Notes under the pieces: generated by a model
The model's input: the letters and a program-made list of their open reading frames with translations, nothing else
What the model was told of the DNA's origin: nothing
The model's database searches: none
Assembly (NCBI RefSeq): GCF_031599675.1
Contig: NZ_CP134223.1
Location: 2,294,001 to 2,358,000, forward strand
Direction of reading: 5' to 3'
Source of the DNA: Paenibacillus pedocola
GTDB lineage: Bacteria > Bacillota > Bacilli > Paenibacillales > Paenibacillaceae
DNA length: 64,000 bases
Part shown: positions 9,848-18,907 of the stretch, piece after piece
Numbering within the stretch: the stretch's first letter is position 1
How the letters are laid out: each line of letters begins with the position of its first letter
Translations under genes and position numbers: made by a program

Positions 9848-11029
9848 ATGGATAAATTACTGAAGCTGCGCGGCTTCTATCTCTTTTTAGGCCTGGCCGG
9901 AGGCTCTTTCGGCTCCTATCTGACACTGCTCCTGAAGTATAACGGTATGGATGTCAGCCAGATCGGCATGATGATGGCCACTGGTACATTAATCGCCATC
10001 TGCATTCAACCGGTGTGGGGTCTAATCGCTGACAGATACAATCAGGCACGCCTTGTACTGATCCTTAGTGTGGCTGTGCCGGCGGTGCTGGCTGTTTTTT
10101 ACCGCTTCGAATATTTCATGGTATTGCTGCTGATTTACACAGTGTCCACCATCTTCTCGTCTACACAGGCCCCTATCGCCGATTCTTACGCCATTGCAGC
10201 CGCGAACAAGGCCGGGTCCTCTTACGGCAGCATCCGGCTGATGATGAGCATAGGAGCGGCTGTAGGGGCCTATGCGGGCGGGCAATATATTGAGAATTTC
10301 TCGGTATCCACAATCTGGCTGCCTTTTCTGGTCCTGAATTCGGCTGCGGTAATCATTGCCCTGACACTGCCGAAGCAGGCAGAGGAGAATCACATGATGA
10401 GCCAGTCATTCTCCCAGGGTATCAAGAAGCTGATTGGCAACCGCGTCTTTCTGGCCTTTCTGGGCGGATGTTTTCTGGTTAACCAGACGATGGCGGCGTT
10501 TGGCACCTACTTTGTGGTAGCTTTTCAATCGGTCGGCGGCTCTGCGAGCCATGCCGGTATTGCCTTGTTTATTGCTTCCTTTACCAATGTGCCATCCATG
10601 CTGTATGCCTCGAAGGTTATCCGTAAGCTTGGACGTGAACGCACACTGCTGCTTGGTGCGCTTATCTATGTACTGCGCTGGGGAATTCAAGTGGCCTTCC
10701 CTTATCCTTCGGTAATGATCGGAGTACAAGTGCTGCACGGCCTGTCCTTTGGCCTCTTTTATATCGCTGCCGTGGAGTATGTATCCCAGATCACTTCACC
10801 GGAAATGCAGGCAACGGGCCAAAGCGTCTTTAATATCGTCTTCTCCGGATTTGCCGGTATTCTGGGCAATCTGCTGAATGGCTTTCTGCTGAGCGAAGGA
10901 GGCGTGGAGCTGATGAATCTGTCCTGCATGCTTAGTGCCGCAGTTGGAGCAGTTCTGCTGCTCTACGTAGCCAGAAGCTCCCGCAGCAAAGTTCCGCGGC
11001 CGGTGCCTTCGAACGGGCTGGGACTCTAG
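9848..11029 (+). CDS. MFS transporter, about 12 membrane helices
   Basis: A 393-residue, strongly hydrophobic protein. The loop between helices 2 and 3 carries GLIADRYNQARLV, the major facilitator signature. Helix-rich segments run to the end, leaving a short basic tail (RSSRSKVPRP). The shape (GFYLFLGLAGGSFGSYLTLLLKYNG at the start) resembles the LacY/phenylpropionate-permease branch of the superfamily (MFS_1-like), but the substrate cannot be told. A ribosome site GGAGAGG lies 13 bases before ATG 9848. The thioesterase gene starts 44 bases after the stop, so the two may be cotranscribed. Confidence 0.85.
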   Translation: MDKLLKLRGFYLFLGLAGGSFGSYLTLLLKYNGMDVSQIGMMMATGTLIAICIQPVWGLIADRYNQARLVLILSVAVPAVLAVFYRFEYFMVLLLIYTVSTIFSSTQAPIADSYAIAAANKAGSSYGSIRLMMSIGAAVGAYAGGQYIENFSVSTIWLPFLVLNSAAVIIALTLPKQAEENHMMSQSFSQGIKKLIGNRVFLAFLGGCFLVNQTMAAFGTYFVVAFQSVGGSASHAGIALFIASFTNVPSMLYASKVIRKLGRERTLLLGALIYVLRWGIQVAFPYPSVMIGVQVLHGLSFGLFYIAAVEYVSQITSPEMQATGQSVFNIVFSGFAGILGNLLNGFLLSEGGVELMNLSCMLSAAVGAVLLLYVARSSRSKVPRPVPSNGLGL

Positions 11030-11073
11030 CAGCTCCACAACAGGACTGACATTACAGAAAGGGGCATTTTTAC

Positions 11074-11607
11074 ATGGAATCACGTAATCGGGTTCATGCC
11101 AGCCGCTGGTATCGTACCGCTTTCCGCGTAAGATATCAGGAGACGGATCAGATGGGGGTGGTATATCATGCCAACTATCTGAGCTGGTTTGAGAGCGGGC
11201 GTACCGAGATGTTCCGCGGGCTTGGCTTTGCCTACCGTTCACTGGAGGATTTGGGTGTGCTTCTTCCGGTGACTGCCGCAGATTTGCAATTCAAAAGCCC
11301 GGCGCGCTATGATGATCTTATTGCTGTGTATGCCCGGCTTAGTGTCTTTTCGGCATTGAGAGTGGTATATGAATACGAAATCCGCCGGTTAACGGAGCAG
11401 GAAGACGTTGGCCCCGGGAATTATTCCGGGTCAGGTATGAAGTCAGAGCCGCTGGATCAGCCGTTGCCTGGCGAGCTGCTGGTTAGCGGATCAACCTCTC
11501 ATGTCTGGTTAAACAAGGAATGGAAGCCGGTTAGGCTGGACCGGGCGCTGCCCGAGCTGTACCGCGCCATAACCGGGGCGCTGAGGGAAGAAGGAGGGGC
11601 AGTATGA
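11074..11607 (+). CDS. YbgC/FadM-type acyl-CoA thioesterase (hot-dog fold)
   Basis: The N-terminal part reads FRVRYQETDQMGVVYHANYLSWFESGRTEMFR. This is the 4-hydroxybenzoyl-CoA thioesterase motif, with the catalytic aspartate in ETDQMG. A hot-dog domain fills roughly residues 10-110. A polar insertion rich in Gly, Ser, Glu and Pro (about 109-136) precedes the last strand (SGSTSHVWLN), making the protein 177 residues instead of the usual 130-150. It probably hydrolyses acyl-CoA esters; the substrate is unknown. ATG 11074 follows AGAAAGGGG. Its stop overlaps the fxsA start (ATGA). Confidence 0.88.
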   Translation: MESRNRVHASRWYRTAFRVRYQETDQMGVVYHANYLSWFESGRTEMFRGLGFAYRSLEDLGVLLPVTAADLQFKSPARYDDLIAVYARLSVFSALRVVYEYEIRRLTEQEDVGPGNYSGSGMKSEPLDQPLPGELLVSGSTSHVWLNKEWKPVRLDRALPELYRAITGALREEGGAV

Positions 11608-12002
11608 TTAGAAGTAAATGGCTGTGGGCTGCTATGTTTATTATCCCGGCCGTGGAATTATTCGGGTTCATCTTTGTTGCAGAACATCTCGGAGCACCCA
11701 AAGCGCTGCTGCTCATGCTGGTTACTTCGGTTATCGGTTTTCTCATGATGCGTTTTGAAGGCAAGAAGGTGCTGCAGGACAGCAGAGTGCAAATGCAGGA
11801 GGGCAAGGTGCCGGGACGGACCATGCTGGACGGCTTATGTATTTTTTTCGGCGGCCTGCTGCTGATTCTGCCGGGCTTCGTAACGGATATAATCGGATTT
11901 TCACTGGTGTTTCCGCTGACCCGGCCACTGTACCGGGTTTTTCTGCTGAAATGGATCGAGAAGAAAATGAAAAACGGCACCTTCACTTTTTACCGGAGGT
12001 AA
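11604..12002 (+). CDS. fxsA: FxsA family membrane protein
   Basis: A 132-residue inner-membrane protein with three or four helices. The FxsA pattern is visible: a hydrophobic start (WAAMFIIPAVELFGFIFVAEHLG), the polar middle MRFEGKKVLQDSRVQMQEGKVPG and ILPGFVTDIIGFSLVFPLTRPLYR. FxsA lets E. coli overcome phage T7 exclusion by F when overproduced; its normal role is unknown. The start ATG overlaps the thioesterase stop. Gene order beside ytvI-citZ matches that remembered from Bacillus. Confidence 0.9.
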   Translation: MIRSKWLWAAMFIIPAVELFGFIFVAEHLGAPKALLLMLVTSVIGFLMMRFEGKKVLQDSRVQMQEGKVPGRTMLDGLCIFFGGLLLILPGFVTDIIGFSLVFPLTRPLYRVFLLKWIEKKMKNGTFTFYRR

Positions 12003-12044
12003 TAGTGAGGAAGCCGTGTGCTTCATAGCTTTAGGGCTCGTTCA

Positions 12045-12084
12045 AGCGCCCCTGCTGACTTTGTGCAGCAGGGGCGCTTTTTAT
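12045..12084 (+). terminator. Strong terminator after fxsA
   Basis: A perfect 13-base stem AGCGCCCCTGCTG / CAGCAGGGGCGCT with an eight-base loop, followed by TTTTTATT. Confidence 0.92.
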
Positions 12085-12249
12085 TGCTTTTAGCCACTAG
12101 TCAAGGTAAACCCGCGTACCAATAAGCGCCTAAGCGCCTGACTGCCTGATCGCTTTATTGCTGCCAAGAAACTATTCTTCCTTTGCGGTGATATCCTTCT
12201 TATCTGGGAAGGGATGCAGCAAAAGAATAGCAGAAAGTTGTAAGAGTAA

Positions 12250-12708
12250 GTGCGCAGAACGGCCAGAACAAAGGGAAAAATTCCATTAATTAAGCCGCAA
12301 GTGCGTGGAACGGCCAGAACAATGGGAAAAATCCCATTAATTAAGCTGCAAGTACGCAGAACGGCCAGAACAATGGGAAAAATCCCATTAATTAAGCCGC
12401 AAGCGGGCGGAACGACCAGAACAATGGGAAAAATCCCATTGATTAAGCCGCAAGCGGGCGGAACGGCCAGAACAATGGGAAAAATCCCATTAATTAAGCC
12501 GCATGCGGGCGGAACGGCCAGAACAATGGGAAAAATCCCATTAATTAAGCCGCATGCGGGCGGAACAGCCAAAACAACGGGAAAAATCCCATTAATTCCG
12601 CCACAAGCGGGCAGAACAGCCAGAACAATGGGAAAAATCCCATTAATTAAGCCGCAAGCGGGCGGAACGGCCAGAACAATGGGAAAAATCCCATTAATTC
12701 TGCCACGC
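12250..12708 (+). repeat. Tandem array of nine 51-bp repeats
   Basis: Nine head-to-tail copies of exactly 51 bases start at 12250, 12301, 12352, 12403, 12454, 12505, 12556, 12607 and 12658. Copies 5 and 6 are identical; the others differ at one to about nine places. Each copy holds the hairpin AATGGGAAAAATCCCATT (7-base arms, AAAA loop), then TTAATTAA in most copies. The junctions carry GC-rich self-complementary sequence such as CCGCAAGCGGGCGG or the palindrome CCGCATGCGG. Because 51 is divisible by three, long frames stay open on both strands, but no ribosome site precedes them. Differences between copies fall on all codon positions, so the array is judged non-coding. There are no unique spacers, so it is not a CRISPR array. 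Confidence 0.95.
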
Positions 12709-12722
12709 GCTTGCCGCAGGTG

Positions 12723-12755
12723 GGTTCCCTGCCGGTTCCCTGCCGGTTCCCTGCA
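12723..12755 (+). repeat. 11-bp tandem repeat, three copies
   Basis: GGTTCCCTGCC is repeated directly at 12723, 12734 and 12745 (the last copy differs at its final base). It begins 14 bases after the 51-bp array ends, so the two repeats are probably related in origin, perhaps by slippage. Confidence 0.85.
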
Positions 12756-13107
12756 CTGATAACAAACTGAAATACATCCCCTGCTCTGTGAGGAGATAGA
12801 TGGTAGAGGAATCATGTATTGATTCGAACAAGCGGGAGGGAGAACAGCGTCCCCTCTCCCGGATTCCTCCATATGATCAAGCCTGGGCGTACAGTCCTGT
12901 GAGCTATAGCCCCTCTATCCGGTTGGGCGTTCCTGCTATCCTGTTTCCTCTCCGGCCATGAGAGCACTGGATTTTCTCCAAAAGTACAGCAAGCCGTGCT
13001 TATGTGAAAGGCGTTGCATAGGGAAGAGAATAGATTGCCGGATTATGTGGGCTATCGCTGCACCTGATGACAAGCGGTGAAGAGTGCGGAAGGCAGCTTT
13101 TTTAAGA
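12756..13107. other. Gene-free stretch after the repeats
   Basis: Between the short tandem repeat and the 3' end of ytvI no open frame with a ribosome site, RNA gene or clear hairpin terminator was found. No terminator for the convergent ytvI transcript could be recognised here. Confidence 0.5.
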
Positions 13108-14223
13108 CTAATGCAATTTGCCGCTTACGATGTAGCTGTGAAGTGCCCGGAAGACACCTGCGCGGTTGAAGGCATCGAGGACGACCAGGAGGACAGGCCC
13201 GAGCAGGAGGCCGAGCATGCCGAATAGCTGAAGGCCGGCAAACATGCCGATCAGCATCGTCAACGGGTCCAGTCCGATGCTGCTGGCCAGCACCTTCGGC
13301 TCAAGCACCTGGCGGGTGATGAGAATTACCGCGTAAAGCACCAGCAGACCGATGGCAAGTCCCAGATCACCTGTCATATAGGAATACAGCGCCCAAGGAA
13401 ACAAAACCACGCCGACGCCTACATATGGGACCATATCGACCAGCCCGATGGTCAGCCCGATGACAAAAGCGGAATTCACCCCCAGCAGCAGCAGGCCGGT
13501 GATGACGATGACAGCTGTGACCGAAATCAGCACTACCTGGGCCCGCAGGTAGCCAACCAATGCTTTACGCAGATCACCCCAGATCTCGGAGACGGGCCGC
13601 ACGAGAGGGGGCGGCAGTAAAGCGGTAAGTCTGGCATTATGGCGTTCCCAGCCGGTACTTAGAAAGAAAGCGGCCAGCACAATTACCATCAGAATGGTAC
13701 CGAGGCTCGGCAGCGCAGAGATCAGCTTCAGGATCATATTGAAAAATCCGGTAATGAGCTCCGTCACGGCATTGCCGACAGTTTCCGTTGTCCGGTTGAT
13801 ATTGCTGTCGATCGTATCGTGATACCCCGGGTTTTCGTGGTAAAACTGGTTGATTTGGTTAATGATATTCTGAATACTGGCGTTGCGGCTGATAGACAGC
13901 AGCAGATCCCGCCACTCTCCGGTATGAAGGTCAAAGGTCTGCAGCAGCACAATGAGCTCCTTCACGAGGCGGGTTATCAGCGCCGTCAGCACAAGAGCTG
14001 TCCCGCCGATGTAGAAGAGCAGAGAGAGCGATACAGCGAGCCACCCCGGCAATTTGAAGCCCTTCAGGATCAGTACCAGCGGATGGATGAGATAAGCCAG
14101 CAGCCAGGCGAGCAGCAGCGGGTAAATGAGCGGCAGGAGTACATACAACGCGAGGAGCAGCCCCGCCCCGGCAAGCACGACCCACAGGCCGCGCAGCACT
14201 CTTTTGAACAGCAGCGAATCCAT
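13108..14223 (-). CDS. ytvI: YtvI-like AI-2E family transporter (sporulation membrane protein)
   Basis: A 371-residue membrane protein with about eight helices. The AI-2E transporter (PerM/YdiK) pattern is visible: two N-terminal helices, a long soluble segment (about 95-150), then GLTIGLVDMVPYVGVGVVLFPW and ITRQVLEPKVLASSIGLDPLTMLIGMFAG near the C-terminus. In Bacillus the gene between fxsA and citZ is ytvI, annotated as a sporulation integral membrane protein. Transport of AI-2 itself is shown only for some relatives. ATG 14223 is preferred over GTG 14232 because GGGAGGTG lies seven bases before it. Confidence 0.88.
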   Translation of the reverse strand: MDSLLFKRVLRGLWVVLAGAGLLLALYVLLPLIYPLLLAWLLAYLIHPLVLILKGFKLPGWLAVSLSLLFYIGGTALVLTALITRLVKELIVLLQTFDLHTGEWRDLLLSISRNASIQNIINQINQFYHENPGYHDTIDSNINRTTETVGNAVTELITGFFNMILKLISALPSLGTILMVIVLAAFFLSTGWERHNARLTALLPPPLVRPVSEIWGDLRKALVGYLRAQVVLISVTAVIVITGLLLLGVNSAFVIGLTIGLVDMVPYVGVGVVLFPWALYSYMTGDLGLAIGLLVLYAVILITRQVLEPKVLASSIGLDPLTMLIGMFAGLQLFGMLGLLLGPVLLVVLDAFNRAGVFRALHSYIVSGKLH

Positions 14224-14347
14224 CGGCCACACCTCCCGTCAGGCTGTTTTTGTAAGGGAAAACTGCTCGTCTTATGTATATTCAATAATCGGGTTTACAG
14301 ACTACTTAAAGACCGGAATTTAGAAGAAGAAAGCCCCCTATATACAC

Positions 14348-14361
14348 TGAAAGCGTAATCA
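14348..14361 (+). promoter_or_regulatory. Putative CcpA site (cre) upstream of citZ
   Basis: TGAAAGCGTAATCA matches the cre consensus TGWAANCGNTNWCA at all fixed positions but one. It lies in the ytvI-citZ intergenic region, 76 bases before the proposed citZ promoter box. Carbon catabolite control of citZ is established in Bacillus subtilis; that this site works is an inference. Confidence 0.45.
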
Positions 14362-14436
14362 TGAAACAGGTGGATCAGAAGTTTTTTTCTATCCCTCCGA
14401 TAAAATCATTTGATGCCGAACAAAGCTTCCACGTTG

Positions 14437-14465
14437 TTCACATAACCGTCAAAATCCGGTATGAT
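14437..14465 (+). promoter_or_regulatory. Putative sigma-A promoter of citZ
   Basis: TTCACA and TATGAT are separated by 17 bases (five of six matches in each box). It would give a leader of about 145 bases before citZ ATG 14615. The remaining bases of the 390-base ytvI-citZ gap show only AT-rich sequence. Confidence 0.5.
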
Positions 14466-14614
14466 TATTACAGCTTCTGTTTCGAAAGTTAGTTGCAATC
14501 CTTAAAAGATGTATAAATACCTTTTTTTATGACGTTGTTATCCGTTGAATTGTAAATGTTTTCATGATGTTAGCAATGGCTTGTACACCCTCGTTGGCAA
14601 AGGAGAGATATACT

Positions 14615-15727
14615 ATGACAGCTACTAAAGGCCTGGAAGGCATCGTTGCTACGACCTCCTCCATCAGTTCCATTGTGGATGGCGTGCTTACTTACCGCGG
14701 ATATGATATCGATGATCTTGCGGTGAATGCCACCTTTGAAGAGACCGCTTATTTGCTGTGGTTCGGCAGCCTGCCGACTACGCCGGAGCTGCAGGCTCTG
14801 CAGCGTGATCTCAGCGCCTTCGCTGAGGTCCCTGAGCAGGTAATTGCCCAGATGAAGCTTTATCCAAAGACAGCGAACACGATGGCCGCGCTGCGTTCTG
14901 CCGTATCTAGCCTTGCGCTATACGATGAAGCCGCCGATGATATGAGCCGTCAAGCCAATGAAATAAAGGCAGTGAAGCTGCAGGCTAAGATTCCTACGCT
15001 TGTCGCTGCGCTTGCACGTATCCGTAAAGGCCTGGAGCCGGTAGCCCCAAGAGAAGGTGTATCGATCGCTGAGAATTTCCTGTATATGCTGTGGGGCAAA
15101 CAGCCCGATATCATTTCAGTTAAAGCGCTGGATGCGGCTCTGGTGCTGCATGCTGACCATGAGCTTAACGCGTCCACTTTTGCCAGCCGGGTAACCGTAG
15201 CTACACTGTCCGATATTTATTCCGGTGTAACCTCGGCCATCGGCGCGCTCAAAGGACCGCTGCATGGCGGTGCGAATGAAGCCGTAATGAAGATGCTGGA
15301 GGAGATCGGCAGCCTGGAGGCGGTAGAGCCTTATATCCGCGCCAAGCTGGAACGCCGCGAGAAGATTATGGGTTTCGGGCACCGAGTTTATAAGAACGGC
15401 GATCCGCGCGCCAAACATCTGATGAAGATGTCGCAGGAGCTTGGAACGATGAAGAATGATACCACGCTCTACGACATGTCCGTCAAGATTGAGGAGCTGA
15501 TTACCGGACAGAAGGGGCTGAAGCCGAACGTAGACTTCTATTCCGCTTCAGTCTATACACAGCTGGGCATTGAGCGTGAGCTGTTTACACCGATTTTTGC
15601 GATCAGCCGGACTTCGGGCTGGACAGCGCATATTCTGGAGCAGTACGAGGACAACCGTATCATCCGCCCGCGTGCTGAATACACAGGAATGCTTGAACAG
15701 AAATACGTTCCGGTAGACGAGAGATAA
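14615..15727 (+). CDS. citZ: Citrate synthase
   Basis: Condenses oxaloacetate and acetyl-CoA to citrate, the entry step of the TCA cycle. The protein begins MTATKGLEGIVATTSSISSIVDG and shows LTYRGYDIDDLA, LHADHELNASTF (a catalytic histidine), GPLHGGANEAVMKML and IMGFGHRVYKNGDPRA (second histidine region); the aspartate lies in the NVDFYSASVY segment. At 370 residues it is the short bacterial form. ATG 14615 has AAGGAGAGA upstream; an earlier in-frame ATG at 14564 has none. It is followed by icd and mdh in the same direction. Confidence 0.97.
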   Translation: MTATKGLEGIVATTSSISSIVDGVLTYRGYDIDDLAVNATFEETAYLLWFGSLPTTPELQALQRDLSAFAEVPEQVIAQMKLYPKTANTMAALRSAVSSLALYDEAADDMSRQANEIKAVKLQAKIPTLVAALARIRKGLEPVAPREGVSIAENFLYMLWGKQPDIISVKALDAALVLHADHELNASTFASRVTVATLSDIYSGVTSAIGALKGPLHGGANEAVMKMLEEIGSLEAVEPYIRAKLERREKIMGFGHRVYKNGDPRAKHLMKMSQELGTMKNDTTLYDMSVKIEELITGQKGLKPNVDFYSASVYTQLGIERELFTPIFAISRTSGWTAHILEQYEDNRIIRPRAEYTGMLEQKYVPVDER

Positions 15728-15952
15728 TTAAGAGGACTTGCAGGCTCCATCGCCCCTTAGTAGAATTATAGGTACGCAGCGCGTATCGGCGGACCCGGCA
15801 GACGTTTCCCAGGGAGCTTTTTTGAACAGTGAGTTAACCCGGGAAGCGCCTGCTGCACTAAACTAGCTTAAGCTAATGCTTCCGGGGCAGCTTTTGTAGA
15901 TGTAATGTCAAGGTAGCGTAGCCCACAAAACTTTTAGGAGGAATCCCCACAA

Positions 15953-17248
15953 ATGTTGAAATTGGAGAAGTACGATCTGCCGACAGAAGGCGAACAAATC
16001 ACGATTGAAAATGGCAAACTGGTGGTTCCGGCTCATCCGATCATTCCGTTTATCGAAGGCGACGGCACAGGCCGCGACATCTGGAAAGCCTCCAAGCGTG
16101 TACTTGATGCTGCTGTAGACAAAGCTTACGGCGGGGAGAAAAAAATAGCCTGGTACGAAGTGTTTGCCGGCGAGAAAGCCTTCAATACATATGGTGAATG
16201 GCTGCCGAACGATACCCTGGAAGCAATCCGCGAGTACATCGTAGCGATCAAAGGACCGCTGACGACGCCAATCGGCGGTGGTATCCGCTCACTCAACGTG
16301 GCGCTGCGCCAGGAGCTGGATCTCTACGTATGCTTGCGTCCGGTGCGTTATTTTGACGGAGTTCCTTCACCGGTGAAACATCCGGAGCTGGTGGACATGG
16401 TTATTTTCCGGGAGAATACAGAGGACATTTATGCCGGTATCGAGTATAAAGAAGGCTCTGAAGAAGTGAAGAAAGTGATCGAGTTCCTGCAGAAGGAAAT
16501 GGGCGTGAACAAAATCCGCTTCCCGGAAACATCCGGAATCGGTATTAAGCCGGTATCCTCTGAAGGCTCGAAGCGCCTTGTCCGTGCTGCGGTAGAATAT
16601 GCAATCAAGCATGGCCGCAAGAGCGTGACGCTGGTGCATAAGGGTAATATCATGAAATTCACCGAAGGTGCATTTAAGAACTGGGGATATGAAGTGGCTG
16701 AGCAGGAGTTCGGCGATAAAGTATTTACCTGGAATCAATATGATGTCATCAAGGAACGTGACGGAGAAGCAGCTGCAAATGCGGCCCAGAAGGAAGCAGA
16801 AGCTGCCGGCAAAATCATTGTTAAAGACGCCATTGCGGACATTGCGCTGCAGCAGGTGCTGACCCGCCCGACTGACTTCGACGTGATCGCTACGCTGAAC
16901 CTTAACGGGGACTACCTGTCTGACGCGCTGGCTGCACAAATTGGCGGCATCGGCATCGCACCGGGAGCAAATATTAACTATTTGACAGGCCATGCGATCT
17001 TCGAAGCTACTCACGGAACGGCCCCTAAATATGCGGACAAGGATGTTGTTAATCCTGGTTCAGTAATTCTTTCCGGTGTTATGCTGCTTGAGCATCTCGG
17101 CTGGCAGGAAGCGGCGGATCTGATCTATAAAGGCATGAGCACTGCGATCAACAACAAGACCGTAACTTACGACTTTGCCCGCCAGATGGAAGGCGCGACA
17201 GAGCTTAAGTGCTCGGCATTCGCCGACGAAATTATCAATCACCTGTAA
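15953..17248 (+). CDS. icd: Isocitrate dehydrogenase, NADP-dependent type
   Basis: Oxidises isocitrate to 2-oxoglutarate. The 431-residue sequence has [12 protein letters not shown] near the start, the substrate loop [20 protein letters not shown] (its serine is the phosphorylation site in E. coli), [26 protein letters not shown] and [19 protein letters not shown] near the C-terminus, as in NADP-dependent enzymes. AGGAGG lies 11 bases before ATG 15953. The 225-base gap after citZ holds an imperfect hairpin (15838-15887) whose role is unclear, so icd may be read from citZ or from its own promoter. Confidence 0.97.
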   Translation: MLKLEKYDLPTEGEQITIENGKLVVPAHPIIPFIEGDGTGRDIWKASKRVLDAAVDKAYGGEKKIAWYEVFAGEKAFNTYGEWLPNDTLEAIREYIVAIKGPLTTPIGGGIRSLNVALRQELDLYVCLRPVRYFDGVPSPVKHPELVDMVIFRENTEDIYAGIEYKEGSEEVKKVIEFLQKEMGVNKIRFPETSGIGIKPVSSEGSKRLVRAAVEYAIKHGRKSVTLVHKGNIMKFTEGAFKNWGYEVAEQEFGDKVFTWNQYDVIKERDGEAAANAAQKEAEAAGKIIVKDAIADIALQQVLTRPTDFDVIATLNLNGDYLSDALAAQIGGIGIAPGANINYLTGHAIFEATHGTAPKYADKDVVNPGSVILSGVMLLEHLGWQEAADLIYKGMSTAINNKTVTYDFARQMEGATELKCSAFADEIINHL

Positions 17249-17264
17249 GGTAATCACAGCGGAT

Positions 17265-17300
17265 CGGGCTGAAGGAGCGTATGCTCCGGAGGCCCGTTTT
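17265..17300 (+). terminator. Hairpin terminator between icd and mdh
   Basis: Arms CGGGC..GGAGC and GCTCC..GCCCG close over a GTAT loop with a small internal bulge, followed by TTTTG. It may partly separate icd from mdh expression. Confidence 0.7.
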
Positions 17301-17351
17301 GTGCGAAGATAAGCATTAATAAAATTTTAATGAAAATTAGGAGGTCCACCT

Positions 17352-18293
17352 GTGGCCATCAAACGTTATAAAATTACAGTCGTGGGCGCCGGTTTTACCG
17401 GAGCTACTACGGCGCTTATGCTTGCACAAAAGGAACTGGGAAATGTAGTACTGCTTGATATTCCGCAGCTGGAGAATCCGACCAAGGGGAAGGCGCTCGA
17501 CATGCTGGAAGCCGCTCCTGTGCAGAAGTTCGACAGCCAGATTACCGGCACTTCAGATTATGAGGATGCAGCGGATTCTGATATCGTTATTATCACAGCA
17601 GGGATTGCCCGCAAGCCGGGGATGAGCCGCGATGATTTAGTGAATACCAATGCCGGTATTGTCAAATCCGTTTGCGAGAACATTAAGCGTGTGGCTCCGG
17701 AGTCTATCGTCATCATCCTGAGCAACCCGGTGGATGCAATGACTTATGCCGCTTATCATGCGCTGGGGTTCCCCAAAAACCGCGTAATCGGTCAGTCAGG
17801 TGTGCTGGATACGGCGCGTTACTGCACGTTTATCGCCCAGGAGCTGAACGTTTCGGTTGAAGATGTGCGTGGCTTCGTGCTTGGCGGACACGGGGACGAT
17901 ATGGTTCCGCTTGTACGCTACTCGAGTGTAGGCGGCATTCCGATCGACAAGCTGATTCCAGCGCAGCGCATTGAAGAGATTGTACAGCGCACCCGCGTTG
18001 GCGGTGGAGAAATTGTCAGCCTGCTGGGCAACGGCAGCGCGTATTACGCGCCGGCAGCCTCCCTGGTGCAGATGACTGAAGCGATTCTCAAAGATAAGAA
18101 ACGGATCATCCCTGTCATTGCCCTGCTGGAAGGGGAATACGGCTATGACGGGCTGTTCATGGGTGTTCCAACCCTGCTAGGAGCGGACGGCATTGAGAAG
18201 ATCTATGAATTGGAGCTTACCGCTGAAGAACAGGCGGCCTTGGATAAGTCGGCAGATTCAGTACGTGCAGTAACTTCTGCAGTTACACTCTAG
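17352..18293 (+). CDS. mdh: Malate dehydrogenase
   Basis: Oxidises malate to oxaloacetate with NAD. The 313-residue protein of the LDH-like MDH type begins with the Rossmann motif [15 protein letters not shown], then shows [21 protein letters not shown] (mobile loop with substrate-binding arginines), [28 protein letters not shown] and [14 protein letters not shown] with the catalytic histidine. The start is GTG 17352 behind TAGGAGGT. It completes the citZ-icd-mdh cluster. Confidence 0.97.
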   Translation: MAIKRYKITVVGAGFTGATTALMLAQKELGNVVLLDIPQLENPTKGKALDMLEAAPVQKFDSQITGTSDYEDAADSDIVIITAGIARKPGMSRDDLVNTNAGIVKSVCENIKRVAPESIVIILSNPVDAMTYAAYHALGFPKNRVIGQSGVLDTARYCTFIAQELNVSVEDVRGFVLGGHGDDMVPLVRYSSVGGIPIDKLIPAQRIEEIVQRTRVGGGEIVSLLGNGSAYYAPAASLVQMTEAILKDKKRIIPVIALLEGEYGYDGLFMGVPTLLGADGIEKIYELELTAEEQAALDKSADSVRAVTSAVTL

Positions 18294-18309
18294 GAAAATA
18301 CGATAGCAG

Positions 18310-18345
18310 CCCCCATTTTTTAAAGAGAAATGGGGGTTTTCTTTT
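18310..18345 (+). terminator. Terminator after mdh
   Basis: Perfect stem CCCCCATTT / AAATGGGGG with a nine-base loop, followed by TTTTCTTTT. Confidence 0.92.
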
Positions 18346-18414
18346 CTTGTGGGATGCAGTCGGGTATAATTGGAATGTAACATAAATCACAGCGAAAAAT
18401 GGAGGAGGTAAAGG

Positions 18415-18840
18415 ATGGACCGTTTTTTATTTTTCCTACATATGATCGGGACGCTGGCACTCGGGTTTTATCTGGTGCTCCCTTTTATTCTGAGCGGTGC
18501 ACAGAAGCTTTCCGCTCCGGCTAAAGAGGGCACGCTCAGTGCAGTTAGCGGCTTCAACCGCTTCGCCCAGTATGGCCTGGTCATTCAGCTGTTAACTGGC
18601 GGTTATATGATGTCACAAGGGGATTATACTGTGGCATGGATGGCAGTAGTTGTAGTGCTGCTCCTGGCCATGTTCGCGCTGGGCGGGATCATGAACAAGC
18701 CGCTCCGCCTGGCTGCAGCAGGAATCCGTGAGAACCGTGATGTAACTGCCCATACAGGTAAGCTGCGGACGATGAGCCTGCTGCTTATGGTTGTATTGAT
18801 TCTTATGATTTTCTTCATGGTGTACAGACACATTATTTAA
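18415..18840 (+). CDS. Small membrane protein with four helices, function unknown
   Basis: A 141-residue protein. The predicted helices are at about 5-25 (FFLHMIGTLALGFYLVLPFIL), 47-63 (FAQYGLVIQLLTGGYMM), 72-92 (VAWMAVVVVLLLAMFALGG) and 117-138 (MSLLLMVVLILMIFFMVY). A polar loop (NKPLRLAAAGIRENRDVTAHTG) joins the last two. GGAGGAGGT precedes ATG 18415. I do not recognise the family; the shape recalls small DUF2269-like membrane proteins, without firm support. It lies alone between two terminators. Confidence 0.75.
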   Translation: MDRFLFFLHMIGTLALGFYLVLPFILSGAQKLSAPAKEGTLSAVSGFNRFAQYGLVIQLLTGGYMMSQGDYTVAWMAVVVVLLLAMFALGGIMNKPLRLAAAGIRENRDVTAHTGKLRTMSLLLMVVLILMIFFMVYRHII

Positions 18841-18855
18841 GACCGGAGAATGAGG

Positions 18856-18890
18856 AATTGCCCTGGCGGCCGCGGCTGCCGGGGCAATTT
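18856..18890 (+). terminator. Hairpin between convergent genes
   Basis: AATTGCCC and GGGGCAATT form a GC-rich stem around GGC..GCC. The T-run is weak, so termination is likely but not certain for the membrane gene and for the NUDIX gene on the other strand. Confidence 0.55.
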
Positions 18891-18907
18891 GTGTTGTCGG
18901 GTATATT

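Noticed and set aside
12250..12708. CRISPR array
   Set aside because: The units are directly adjacent and similar over their full length. There are no unique spacers and no cas genes.
12090..12872. Open frame of 260 codons on the minus strand, with 17-residue hydrophobic repeats (INGIFPIVLAVPPACGL)
   Set aside because: It exists because the 51-bp repeat is divisible by three. There is no ribosome site before its ATG, the opposite strand is open too, and differences between copies do not favour silent positions.
14516..14545. CcpC-type ATAA-N7-TTAT site before citZ
   Set aside because: Only AT-rich pieces with wrong spacing or orientation were found, so it is not supported.
15838..15887. Hairpin between citZ and icd as a terminator
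   Set aside because: The stem has an internal mismatch and a long loop, and no T-run follows directly. It may be an RNA structure but is not a convincing terminator.
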